Counted from the first letter of the stretch, positions 42,275 through 54,800 are shown. The stretch is 64,000 bases of DNA from Blastomussa wellsi (GCA_947652115.1 OX393567.1:24328050-24392049); one strand, 5' to 3'. Program-made: numbers and translations. Notes: generated by a model from the letters alone, not told the origin.

Positions 42275-43372
42275 GGGACTGTGCAATAATTACCTGGAGG
42301 GGGGGGGGGGCGTAAAATGGGTTCCAAATGGCCAAAAATTAAGTCATACCCCCCTCTCGTTAAGCAAAAATTAACTTCAACCCCCCCTCACACAATAATA
42401 ACATTAAGTTTGACCCCCCCCCTCCCCCTCTCCCTTGGAAAAACAACTTCTCCCATTGATTCCCTCGTACCTAGTTAACTTGTTGAATGTCTTCATCCGG
42501 CACAAACATCACTTCGAATGACTCTTCGATGTATGTTGGAGAGTCGTTTGAAGAGTCATCAGAATCACTGGATTCCGAGTTTGTGTCGTCTTCGCATGAA
42601 TTGGGAGATTCCTCATCTTCTACAGCATCTCTGGCACAGATGTTCCCGCGTGCGTGGGTGAGAACTCGATGGATTAAATCAGCCTTGCTTCCACTTATCT
42701 TTAGACCCTTTTGCTTCAGATACATTTTCAGTTGCTTGTTTGTAAGCGCTTTTACATCGGCTTCACTTGTCCAAGAAATTTGCGGCAGAGTGTTCCTTTC
42801 TTTTATTCTCTTTTTGGCCTTCGCATCGAGGAACTCAAGGTGCTGTACATAACTTTTACAAGCCATCTCGTCCACATTGTACTGAGAACATACGTCCTGC
42901 AAAGACCTTTCTTCAGAGGTAGGCAATTTTCCCTCGTTAAACAATTTCTTGATCTGAACACTGGGAAGGAACTTGTCGATCTCGACTCCAGTGGACGTTG
43001 TCGTAGTGGATGGGAAGTACTTCTCAGGCGAAGCAGCATCAAGGGTTGGAACAGGAGAACGTTTGACTGGGAGGCCTCTTGTCCAACCCTCATTTAAGCA
43101 CCCATCGCACGTTGGGGTGCATGAAAACTTTAGGTACTCGAGGAAGTACTGTCCCTGGCGAACATGATCTTCTTTCAATTTCTTAAGCTTTTCAAATAAA
43201 GCATTACCGGGCAAGGATCTTTTTATCTGCAAAGACGATTTGTTCCACTTGCCCCCCCCCCACTTATTTAGAAAATTACATGTTACCCCCCCTCCCTAAG
43301 GCTGTTAGTTTACATTGTGCCCCCCCCTCTCGTTTTACGGCCCCCCCCTCCAGGTAATTATTGCACAGTCCC
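42275..43372. mobile_element. 1.1-kb TIR-bounded DNA element with TAA target duplication
   Basis: The ends are perfect inverses for about 32 bp: GGGACTGTGCAATAATTACC, then TGGAGGGGGGGG, and the inverse ending AATTATTGCACAGTCCC. Similarity continues to CGTAAAA. TAA flanks both sides (42272-42274, 43373-43375). A TWA duplication and GG-start fit PIF/Harbinger elements as known from the family, but no transposase is present. The sub-terminal DNA is unusual, with long C/G runs on both flanks of the reading frame. The only coding content is a SAP-domain frame on the minus strand. Confidence 0.75.
42471..43232 (-). CDS. SAP-domain reading frame carried by the TIR element
   Basis: A 253-codon open frame ends GTT AAC TAG at 42471. 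Around residues 166-195 it has LTNKQLKMYLKQKGLKISG followed by KADLIHRVL, a good SAP motif (helix-hinge-helix binding AT-rich DNA). Near the start are CTPTCDGCLNEGW (possible small metal site) and a Lys-rich helix. The tail is an acidic Ser/Asp run. I know no named family. The frame opens without ATG: it starts at a TTG inside TTTGCAG/A, a fair 3' splice site, and the frame stays open upstream into a G-run. The first ATG is at about residue 128. So this is probably the last exon of a longer transposon gene whose earlier part has been deleted, or which splices from outside. Confidence 0.55.
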   Translation of the reverse strand: MQIKRSLPGNALFEKLKKLKEDHVRQGQYFLEYLKFSCTPTCDGCLNEGWTRGLPVKRSPVPTLDAASPEKYFPSTTTTSTGVEIDKFLPSVQIKKLFNEGKLPTSEERSLQDVCSQYNVDEMACKSYVQHLEFLDAKAKKRIKERNTLPQISWTSEADVKALTNKQLKMYLKQKGLKISGSKADLIHRVLTHARGNICARDAVEDEESPNSCEDDTNSESSDSDDSSNDSPTYIEESFEVMFVPDEDIQQVN

Positions 43373-43375
43373 TAA

Positions 43376-44957
43376 GTAAAAAACGTAAAGTTATGCAAGT
43401 TTTATATACTTTTTGCCTCCTATACCGCCGGGCTCAACGTGCCTTTAATAGCTACGCAAGAATTAATTTGTTGTTGAACGCGTTACAGTCGAACTGCCAT
43501 CACTGATAGATGGGTGGCCTTGCAGATTGACGTACAAATACAGATCCCGTTTATGATTGGTCGGTTTACAGGCCAACAATCATGGGTGTCGCGCACGGGA
43601 CCAATCAGCACAGCTGAATACGGAAGTTACAATATGTGAAACGGGAAAAGTCCCTTGTTCACACGTTTCGCTGATAAACTAACGTTCCTAAATAGCTCTA
43701 AATTGTGACCAGAACCTACTCACATATTGCACACTACACGGCACGTCAACAATAAACGAAGCTTCCGGAATATTTACAAATGTTTTATTGGAGACGTTGA
43801 AACCTACATCCATTGCAGCATTGCACTGATCTTGAGCTTTGGGAAGTATAATTATCTTTTTCGGTTCAGTTGCGTACGATGCTTTCCTACGAGGGTCTAG
43901 TCTCATTAGGGTGACATCCCAAAAACGGCTGCGAAGAGGGTCTTGTTGCGATCAATTTAGAAAATTAGACATAACGCTACTACATTTTGAGAAAAACTTG
44001 AAGAAGTATTAGAAGTAGAACTACATCTGGTACAGAGGTAAGGAATATCAAAATGCCAATTGGTCAAAACGACAGCTTCAAGGTTATTTTACCTTATTAG
44101 CAATTTGCAGTTGAAAGTGAGTTGAAGAAAAAGTTGCGTAATACTATTCTAAAAGGTTCCTTTTAGCTGCTGAAGTTACTTGAAACGGATGTTGCTTAGT
44201 GCAACATTAGGTACCAGGTTGATAAGTCATTTACAAAGGTAAATCAATCTGATACAGAGACTAAAACGTCTCGAAATCACATCCCCTGGGTTGAGACATG
44301 CTGGGGAAGCTAGTACCCCCTCCTCATGACCAACACCTTATCCAATGCACTAACAAAGCAACTGTCTGAGTTCTCACTACTAAGAGGCTAATCTACAGCT
44401 CACAAAAATAATTTCAGCACCTTCATCTACAATATATTAGCTTTCTTCATAAAATAATTTTAGCCCAAAAGCTGATAAATTTATACACGAATCAATACAT
44501 CTTCAAAATTAAATATAACTGAGAATCATAAATGATTTATGTACACATACACAACTTTTGCTATGGGTTACACTGTATCCTTTTCTGATGCTCTTTGGGC
44601 TTGTCACGCATTCCTGGAGAGGAATGCGTGACAAGCATTAAAAGCCCACAGAGTGTCAGTGCAGGAGGCTAGTTAAATGTACTCTGTCAATCAGAATTGT
44701 AACACACCAATGGAAAAAAAGAACAAAACAAAAAAAACTAACAATACAAAGCAGAAATTTGGTGAATTTTGTATTGACAACAGTCACCATTAAATCTACA
44801 TCTAAGGAAGCCTGGAATTCAGACATCGTTCTCTGGCTGCATGCTCCGAGTGAAATTCAAACTAAATCAAAGGGCCTCTTTTGCCTTTCTATCACGTATC
44901 GTGTAAAGTCACAAAAGGTTGCCTTGACTATCAGGGACGATTGTCTGTGTCTAAGTG
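43376..44957. other. Non-coding flank and 3' UTR of the BAIAP2-like gene
   Basis: No gene is recognised. A minus-strand frame 43731-43906 begins with ATG and ends at a good donor (GTGAGT near 43731), so a small first exon is conceivable, but no family match or next exon is visible. A perfect 16-bp-arm hairpin lies at 44600-44635. The part next to 44957 should be transcribed as 3' UTR. Confidence 0.4.
44600..44635. repeat. Perfect 16-bp hairpin downstream of the BAIAP2-like gene
   Basis: CTTGTCACGCATTCCT and AGGAATGCGTGACAAG are exact inverses around GGAG. AAAGCCC/GGGCTT flanks extend the pairing imperfectly. It could be an RNA structure in the 3' UTR or a tiny foldback; the sequence cannot decide. 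Confidence 0.6.
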
Positions 44958-47900
44958 TTACAAGTGGCTAACGTCTGGCGAATTTCTTGCGACCATTCCA
45001 TTTGACTCTGTGTTCGTACCAGGACTGAAAAGAAGCAAACAGCAAATCTCACTGAGATGCAAAAAGGGATAATGGGATAATTAACACACCTAACTAAGAA
45101 GGTCTGGTATGAAAGTGCCTGGCCTGGACATTCTTACACCTAGTTGTTAGTTAACCATCAACATATGAACACATGAGAATTAAATACAGAAGAAGAAAAC
45201 ATATTATTATTGCTTACTCCGTGTTGTTGCTTTCTTTTTCTTCTAAGAGACTGTTAGTAGGTGGTGGTGGTGGTGGAGGTGGAGGTGGTACCATGGGTGC
45301 ACTGCTGGCCTGGGAAATACTGTTGTTCCCGTTTAAACCAGGGGAAAGGAATGCGGAGGGGACCAATGGTGTTCTGGGTTGGTTTTCTGAAAAAAAGGTG
45401 AACATTCAAATAAATATCAAGACTCAAGACTTTCCATAAAAGCCCTTCAAATTGAAAACAAAACAAAAAAATAGTAAGAATTAATTTTCTGCAACAGTCC
45501 CTTAAACTTGCCATTTAGCAATACTTGATCATTATAAATTATTATAAATAACATTATATTGAGGACAAACATAAAGGAAAAGATAAAATGACGAGCCTTT
45601 AGTCAAAGCCAAGTGGCTCTATATCCTAGCACTTCTTGGTTTGGATACTTATCTTAGATCTAGCATGATTTGATGAACCCTCCACTATCTAAAAGTTACT
45701 ACTGCATAATTGCATAAAAGGACTGTCACAACCTTGAACATTGGTAAATCACATAATTATACATGCATGTTGCAATCGGGTTAAAATGAATCAACTTAAA
45801 TTAATACCGGTAGTTTGAATCATAATTTTTCAATCCACCAACCAAGGAGCTAAGAGCATGTACCTGATTGGTTAGCAGTGTCTTCAGATGGTAAATGATT
45901 GGATTCAGCTTTGTGGTCAAGCTCACTGTAGTCTGGAGGGGGTAAATGCATGGTATCCGATCCAGCGCTTGAATAACGCTTTAATGACTTGTGGCCACTG
46001 CTGGTTTCTAGTGAAGGGCGGGAATGTATTCCTCCGGCAGGCAGGGTATGACTTACAGAGGGACTACAAAACAAGGAACATTTAATACAAAAATAACAAT
46101 ACAGTGAAAGCCTGTGTGTAAGAACCTACTGATTTAAGAACCAGCTGGCAGAAACTTGCCACTTTAAAGGAGCTATGTCACAGAAACTCATCTTGAAAAA
46201 ACAAGTTTGTCGTTTGTAATCGGTCTATATCGTTGTCATTCGAAACAATCCTTGTATAATTTCAGTATTTTATTATCCCGTTGATGTTTTTCGGCATTAG
46301 AAAACTCTTACTTTTAGATTTCCTTCAAATTGAAAGTAAATGAGAAAATGACTTCAAATGCCGTGACACTGCTCCTTTAACAGATAAGATAATAATTAAG
46401 ATAACAACAGGAACAATGCCCGTAGTCCCTAAAAAATAGGGAACGGGAACTGCTGCACTGCTCCAAAGTTTTGATCAATCAGCAACCTTGTTTAACTTAC
46501 CCAGTCATAACTGCGAGAACCTCTTCTGCATAAGCAGCTGGAAACCAGCCAGATCTGACATATTAACAAAAATATATGTGTAAACATCACATACATGTTC
46601 ACATTTTGACATGAAACCCCAGAATTTGGGTACCAACTCTTAAAGCAGGGCTCTCTCTAGTTTTCAGCACAGCAGGTAAAAGAACGTTTCAAACTGGTAA
46701 ATAAATTCTAGTGAATCGCAGTGAACTAAGGCTGTTGTTGAAAGGGATACATTTGCCGTCACTTACATGAAGTACTTTTTGAAAATTCGGCGATCTTGTT
46801 TCATCTTTGCTGCAATTTTCTCCTGGGTTCAAAAACTCAGCATTTACTATGGTGTGGCTGCAGGGCTATATTCTCAAAATGCCGTTTAATATGTTGTCTG
46901 GATTTTTGAAAACTTAATGAGAAGAATTTCACAACAAAAGCTGCCTTTGCCTTCATTATCCATTTTTTGTGTGAAGTACATGTATGTTCAATTATAAAAC
47001 AAACATTTGTTAGTCGGCCTGTTTTCGAAAAGCGAGTAATATTTCTCACTTCTAAAATTATTTTTACTTCTTTTCCTTTGTGAATTTTTTCATTTTCAAT
47101 GGACAGACGTGATAAAGTGAAAGGACAGCAGCAATTGTTGCCGCTTCAGTCGCAAATGAATGTTACCGCCTGATAAGGAGAGCACTCATGGTTCATACAG
47201 ACTTCTCAAGGACAAATAACATTTTTTCAAGGACTTGGTTTCAACAATATTTGACAAATTATCTCTGCTTGCAACGCTCACAGCGGCTCCCAAGGTACGT
47301 CAAATAAAAGGAACAAACAATACCACCAAACATCACAAGAACATATTAAAGCACTGTTCCACGCTATGTTTCAAGCTGAAAATTGTGTATAGCTGAGCTT
47401 TCAAAGTTTTCTGTGTGCAAGAGAACGTTGTGTCAACAAAGTTTTATTTATTCAAGGAGCTTTTGATAAGATACAAGGACTACTGGGGAAAATTTAAGGC
47501 CTTTTCAAGGACATCTGCAAATTTTCCAATTTTCAAGGACTTTTCAAGGGGTCGGTGCTTTTTCAAGGACTTTTCAAGGCCTGTGCAAACCATGGCACTG
47601 TTAAAGTGCACCTAACATCAAAATATTTTTTTCGCTAAAATAATTCTTCACACTAGTTTGAAATGCATTGCACCTTTTTATTTCTCCTTTTCACCAAATC
47701 CTGACTATTTATAGCATTCAAGAGTTACGATAAACTGTGCATCATTTGTTCCATGACTGAGTCAGAAGGGGCGTGGGTCTATTCCCTATTTGATGTCACA
47801 AACTGATTTGCATTGATCACATCAAGTCTTTGCAAACATGCAGTTTTTTGTAACTCTTGAATGCTATAAATAGTTAGAATTTGGTAAAAGGAGAAATGAA

Positions 47901-48811
47901 ATGTGCAATGTGTTTTGAACTGGTACAAAGGTTTATTTTAGTGATAGGTGCACTTTAACAATACTTTGGGTGTTTAATTATTTTGTACACAAAGTTGTTA
48001 ACACTGGATCCATCGTTAAGCTATGATCTTAGTACATAATGATTGCATGTTACATGCACTATAATTAGTCAGGGCACCAAAGCAATTTATCTTTCCAGAA
48101 AAGCTATCACTGCACAAGCATAATGCACTGCCTGCCAGAATATTTACTGATACAAATATACACACTTGTTAGTTTTCAAGTTTTCCCCATACTGCCATCC
48201 TGACACGACTTCACTGATGGGATGTATTAAATCTCCCTGCAGGGTGGAAAGTAAGAATTTATGGTAATTAGAAGATAACTGCAAGGTCTGCAAGTAGTCA
48301 ACAAGCAAAAAGATGGAAGCAAAGTCGTATCTTGTTGTCCAGTATACAATAACATATTAAGACCTTGCATAAAATTATCGTGCATTATTAATATATCAAT
48401 TATTTGATATAAATATATTATTTGAATTTTAATACAAGAGGCTTCAACGGTTTTAAGAGTACAATCAACTAGTACATGATGGTACATACCACTTTAAAAC
48501 TTAGTTGTGAAGATTCAGCTGCTGCATGAGCAAAATTTGCTCTTAGTTTTACTCTACAAAATTTAAATCAACATATGAATTAGTAAACACCCAACTGCCA
48601 CCAACTACAAATCAAAGATTTCAGAAATAATGGTTTTCACTGCAGAACGTAAATTTACATTTTTACCATGGGCAAGCCGAACAATGGTAAACTAACTAAT
48701 GGAAAACATGTGATGCATTGTGAATTAAGTGACAATAGACCTGTGTACAGTTTACCTTTCATTTGATGTTCCAAACTTTCCAGCCTCTGTATGCAATATA
48801 GAACCATTAAC
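44958..48811 (-). CDS. BAIAP2-like: BAIAP2-like exons 11-17: SH3 domain and tail
   Basis: In transcript order the exons are 48756-48811, 48490-48553, 48166-48236, 46501-46554, 45864-46063, 45218-45386 and 44958-45024. SH3 is split over exons 12-14. Exon 16 could be misread as the end of the gene because a TAA follows at once, but GTAAGC there is a strong donor and exon 17 restores frame with D-P-G-T-N-T and ends NSPDVSHL. The polyproline run is coded by a GGT-rich plus strand at 45260-45290. Introns 14, 15 and the flank hold MITEs and the 122-bp repeat. Confidence 0.88.
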
Positions 48812-51800
48812 CTGATGAGGAAAACAAAGGAAAATAATTGCGTTATGTGCATGCTGTAATGGATATTTTATAGGTTGGTATGTGTGGATATAAAGTTATT
48901 TACTCTGTCCATTAGCCCAGTTAAGTCTACTTTAAAGCCGGGAGTATTTCTTCTCCAGTACCCCTGGATGGATGCAAGTCTTAGTGTGGTTACCTCATTG
49001 ATGTGCTTGTCAGCATTAAAGGAGCTACGTCATCATTCGTGAACTTTGAAAAATTTAGCTTAAATTTTTCAAAATCGTCATTTCAAATCCGTTTCAATCT
49101 TCTCCATCCTTAGCCATCCTTGTTCCTTTTTGGTTTAGTATCGCTCCTTTGGTATTTTTCTTCCTTAGCAAACTATTGTTTTTAGGTTTTCTAATTTGTA
49201 TGGTACATGCAGGTTTGAGTTGCTTCTGACATGCTTTATACTTATTTGAATTTCATGCATTCCAACCACTTTGATACAGACACAGGGAAGAGTGTCAGTA
49301 TCATATAATGAGGCATCTATAATTACAGAGTCTAGGCATACCATTTTAGAATATAGCCATGTATGCTCACCATGCAATCTTAGTGGGCTTTATTTGTAAT
49401 AGTTAAGAACATGGGCAAAAACTATAGAAGCCCGGTACCTCGGATGTACAGTCATGTAGTTAATGTTGCATTGTGAATTGAAAAAAAATTCTGTGACAAT
49501 CTTGCTTTATTATGGTTGCTAAAACAAATATTAATGAAATAAGTTCAGGTGACCGGAGAGACGAAAATGTGGACAACCAGCGAGTGTCAGAAATACGAAC
49601 AAGGAGGCCACCCATGTGTGTAAATAAAGTGATTTTTTAGGATTTTTTAATGCGATATTCTAAACCAGCTAGAAGATGGGTTTCCCAATGTCCTGTAAAA
49701 AAATTGATGCCCTGTTGATGTCTAGAAAAGCAGCTGATTGCCCTCGACTAACGGCTCGTGCATCCACTAGCAGCTTTTCAAGACCTCAAGCGGGCATTAT
49801 TTTCTTATAGAACATGGATACCCATCTTCTAGTAGGTCAATAGAGTCTGAGTGTGTGCAAGCTTGCAGGTTATATTAGGAGAGATTCAAATTTATTTGCC
49901 TTTATTGGTGTTTATCTACAACGCACATTTGGCACTAAAACACCCCACATTTGTTCATTACTTTTTACTAATAAAGAAGAAACAATTATTATATTAATTA
50001 AGGAGTATTAATAATAATTAATACCTGAGTATCAGGATCACCTTTTCTTTTCATATGTGAAAACCAAACTGGCAGCTTTTCTCTCAGTATTTGTGCATTC
50101 TGCCAAAATTATGACAAATCAGCAAAATTTTACAAATTTGTCTTGAAAACAAAAGTTAAAGACAAATTAAATAAATTATTTTAAAAATGGCATTTTCCAC
50201 TAACAGTTTAATGAAAAAATTATAATCATCATTTTTCTGCATACAATAATGCATGTCAAAAATAAATAATCTTTTGTATAACAATATATAAATCAGTAAT
50301 TATAACAATGTGCTAGAATGGCTTTGGTGAAACTATCAAAAACTGACAATCCTTTAGTAATGAGTTAGCCACTTACATGTTCAGAGAATTCCATTGCGCT
50401 TTTAGAAACAATACTACATCTATCAAGGACAAAACAGTATCTTTTACTTTCTTCTGACATTGCCTGATTAAAATGAAACATGTGAAAAACAGTAAGTTAC
50501 AAAATGATTAATCAAAAGGGTATACAGGATTACAGCCTTGCTAAGAAAACTGTGAACACCAGAAATATTTAGGGAATGTTATTGTGTTACAAGAAAAAAG
50601 CCAATCAGGTGTGAGAAAACTAAACAGCAAACACCAACGGGAATTAGTTTGTGGTTTTGAGGTTTGTTCGCATGCCCTGAACTTTGCTGTGATTGGTCAC
50701 TACACAATCAAAATTCCTGACATATTTCAGGTGTTCACGGTTTTCTTAGCAAGGCTGTAATATTAGCCAGGAATTTGAAAACTTGGACATAAAATATTTT
50801 CTGATTCTTCAGGGGTCATTTCAAGCGATTCAAACATTAAGTTCGGTGACACTTCAGCGCTCTCAGACCCTGAAAACAGTAGAAATATTTTGTTCAGATA
50901 TTTCTCACCTGACATAAACAGGCGCATTTCACCTGCTATTCCGAATTCTAGGCTGGCTACTCCGAATCTTTGTTGGTCAGTTATAAGCATGATGTTGGAG
51001 AAATAAAATAGAAATAGCCACCTACTTTTGGATGGAACCTGCTACTCAAAAACCTACTGACAACCCTGCATAAATGATAATCTATTAGTTCCTTTACAGG
51101 TCCTTTTATAGCAGAAAACGTGAACAACAAGAATAGACTTTCGTTCTTCGAAAGATTTTGATTTAGAAGTTCTCGATCTTCAGTGGACAAGATTGACCTT
51201 ATGTCTTGAAAAGGAATCACTGTTGAGCTCTTTTATCATATTCTCTAGTACACTAATCATATTTAAGCTTACTCTAGGACCATAAGAAAGAAAAAGGGTA
51301 CCTGATTTTTTGAGCTAATTAAGTAAACACACGTTCACTTTGTCTTATATTTGCTACTTTATTTTTTTCGCTCCATGCGATACAGCGATAGTATTCTATT
51401 AGCCGAAGCTTTAGAAATCAAAAAGGGAACATCTTCTAGACGTGATTGTGCACATTTTCTATTAAAAATAAATTAAATTTAAGCCTAACAATTTTTTCCG
51501 GAAATCCAGGAGACAGGGGGGAGGGGGGGTTCTTTTGTCTTGGAAATCCAGACAGGAGGGGGAGTCTTGTGCTTGAGGAAATCCAGGTGAGAGGGGGGAG
51601 GAGTTAAAAAATGACCCCATCCGTCGCGGGTGTGTGGATTTTTTCTGGCATAACCCAATGTGTTATTATTGTAGGTAAGTAGGTGACTTTCTAGAAGCAA
51701 ATGGTTTCTTGATACGCACTCTAGTATAATAATTGTAACGTTACTCATGTAAGCATGTTTGTAATCCTCCTGTAACATTTTGTCTTTTCATTTTGTCTTT

Positions 51801-54800
51801 TTCCTGTGGAGCTCTGTGTTTTTTCTTGTTTGTTGTCAATAAAGTCAATAAAAAACTTTTACCTTTTGGCAGTTTGCAAGTCTAAATTCTTGGAGTCCTT
51901 TCTTATATGATTCCACCTGTTCTTCACACTACAAAATGGAAAATGTACAAATTAAAAGAAAAATTGCAGCGAACATGTCAGTTTGAATTAGCCAGTCTTA
52001 CAGGGCGCTGCATGTCATCTACGGGTGATGCATGTTAATACAATGGACTGTGTGGTCTGAGCCATTTTTTGAAAAATGATGCTGAACTAGAGAAGCTCGA
52101 TTTGTCAAAAAGCCGCCCTGCCTATGGTAACCCAACTTCATGCTGCAGAAACTTGGGTTGGGATATACTCTGCTTTCAGTTTTAGCATGTGCACATTTTT
52201 AAACTCATTTGTATTAGAGACAATGCCACTAAGAAAAGTACCAATAACAAACCTAAGACATACAGCATACTGGATGTTTCTTTGCAGTATAATGTTACCT
52301 GCTTCTCCTTCTCTTCATATTTCTCTGTTGGCTTTTTTCTTTGACTCTTTTTCCTGACCTTCAGTAATTCCCCCTTGGCTTTTTCTATCAACTGCAGCAA
52401 ACAGAGATAAACACATGTCCACATGTCAGTAATTGTGAAGAAGAGTTCCCCAAAAACCCTGTCGGCCGACAGACTGCTTACAGTTGACCAACAGGCTACC
52501 GATAGCTAACCCACAGGCTACCGACAGTTTCCCAAAGAATTAAATTGTAGTTGTGAAAACACGAAAAAAAAAAACAATTGGTAATAATCTCTGTAATCTC
52601 GATTGATGTCAACTACTTACAGATTGATGTAAAACGATTTCTTCTGTGAAGTTAAGGAAAGCTCAAGAAATGCGAAACGGATATATCATTAGCGAAATTT
52701 TTAACCAACAGGACAATCAATGAACTCAGACTTAAGATTATCTAATCCAAAACTCTGAATCCAAGATGAAAGTTACTTTCAATTGGAAGCTTCGCAGTCG
52801 TGTCGCTTTCAAGTACATGATTGATAAACAAATGTATCTAGGAATTAAACTAGTAAGAACATTTTCAAGCATACAATCTGGGCAAATGTCCAAAACTAAC
52901 CTCAACCTTAGTTTTGTTCTCTTGACTGTAGTTTTTCTGAAAAGACTAATAAAAGCAAACAATCAATCAATTAACTTTTAAATAATAAATACCGTGGAAC
53001 CCATTGGGTCAAATTTCTTAACTGGTTCTGACAGATACGTTTTACACTTCTAATCAGCCAACTCTAATCAGCACATTGGAACCTTTATAATAGGTGCCTC
53101 TTTCTGTCTTTTTATTCCAATACTTATTCCAATAGATTTCCAATTATATAATTTGGTTTTATCAACTGGGTTGACAATGTCAATTGGCCACCGTAAAGAG
53201 ATTCAAGAGCTGACGTTTCGAGCGTTAGCCCTTCGTTGGAGCGAAGAACTGAAAATGTCCAATTTTGACAAAGTTTTCTAAAGATTTCTGAAGTTGGCTA
53301 GCGTAGTGGTAGTTCAAATGATATGCACACATAATAAAATTCAAGTGAAGGATCAATGTTGCAGCAGCATTCTCAGTGGAGATAAGGTACATACCTTGAC
53401 ATTCAAGACATCTGACTCCACAAGTTGTTCCAGTGGAGATATTAAGTCATTCTGCAGGTCCTTAAGCTAAGAATAATTAATAATGATAAGTAACCTCATT
53501 ATTATCCATACAAAACACACGCTATGCGGGCTGCAACGGCCCTGAAGCTGATTGGTTCACACGATGAATTTAAACCAATCAGATTACGTTCAGGGACATT
53601 AAGCAGACATTATTTTCTTATAGAACATGGATTCCCATCTTCTAGTAGGTAATTAGATTTTTATATGTCAATTATTATTAACATTATATTTGTACATATC
53701 ATATGTATTTATTTATCACTCAATAAACATTATTTACCACATCAAGGTGCCTTGTTTCCATGTCTCTTTTTACAGCAACCAAGTCGCTAATAGCATCTCC
53801 TGTGTATAGAAATGGACAAAAGTAAATTTATTTATCAAAAAAATAATTTATGTCGGATTTGATCACATGCATGCATTTGAATTCAATATTTATTTCACAG
53901 CTCTAAAATGTACGTGTACAAAGATCCTGGAACACAAAACAAGAATAAAACTTTATTGTTATATTTCAGATCTCGAGTTCAATGAACAAGGAAACAACTT
54001 AATACAGTAAAAACTGAAATATGCACTGCTGCTTAATATATACATGTGGTTGCCATTAAGTGATTATGACTGGCAGTCCAATATTACTGCTGCAGTAATT
54101 GAAACTGCTTCAGTCTGCAATTATCAAACCCTGAGCAGCTATATTTGAAAGTGTGAGATTATTGCACAGGAAAATAGAGAGAGGGGCAGACCTTCAGGAG
54201 TCCCCGATTCCCTCTGAGACTTGCACACAGGGAATCATAGTAGATGTATTTCATTAAGTCTCGAGGAAGTCTCAAGGATGTCATATATGCGCATGATTGA
54301 ATCAGGGGTTGCGAGGGGGACATGTACACCATATAACATAGCTAATGAGTTCTAGATGTACACATGTGTTGAACTTGAAATCACCTTCTAAAAAATGAAA
54401 TCAATTTGAGTTCAAAATCATGAATTCATACATTAATTAGTTCAGAGCCTGAGTTCACTTGAATGCTTTCAATTGGTAAATATTAATTTAATAAATTGTT
54501 CATTTTGCGCAAATATTATGATATGTATGTACACTAACTAAATGACTGTGTGCTTGTGAAATTTAGTAGATCAAGAAAAACAAGAATGGTGACTACCTTC
54601 TGTTTTCTTACTTCAGAGTAAATATCAAACAAAGTGAAATCTGATCTGACTTGCAACTTTCTTTTATGAATTTGTGTGTTCAATCTTTAAAAATTGTACC
54701 TACTATAGACATGTTTTAAGTAGGCAGCTAAAAACTTTTACTGATTTCAATTGATAATTTCTTCAATTTATCAAAAAAGTAGCTGACTTCTCCAAGCATG

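Noticed and set aside
43731..43906. Possible small first exon on the minus strand, ATG to a GTGAGT donor
   Set aside because: Good start and donor but no recognisable protein and no convincing next exon; noted only in the flank entry.
45214..45217. TAA as the end of the BAIAP2-like protein
   Set aside because: The stop overlaps a strong GTAAGC donor, and exon 17 continues the frame from a TTTTCAG acceptor to its own stop; retained as a possible isoform.
45173..45439. Gly-run open frame on the plus strand
   Set aside because: It is the antisense shadow of the polyproline exon of the BAIAP2-like gene.
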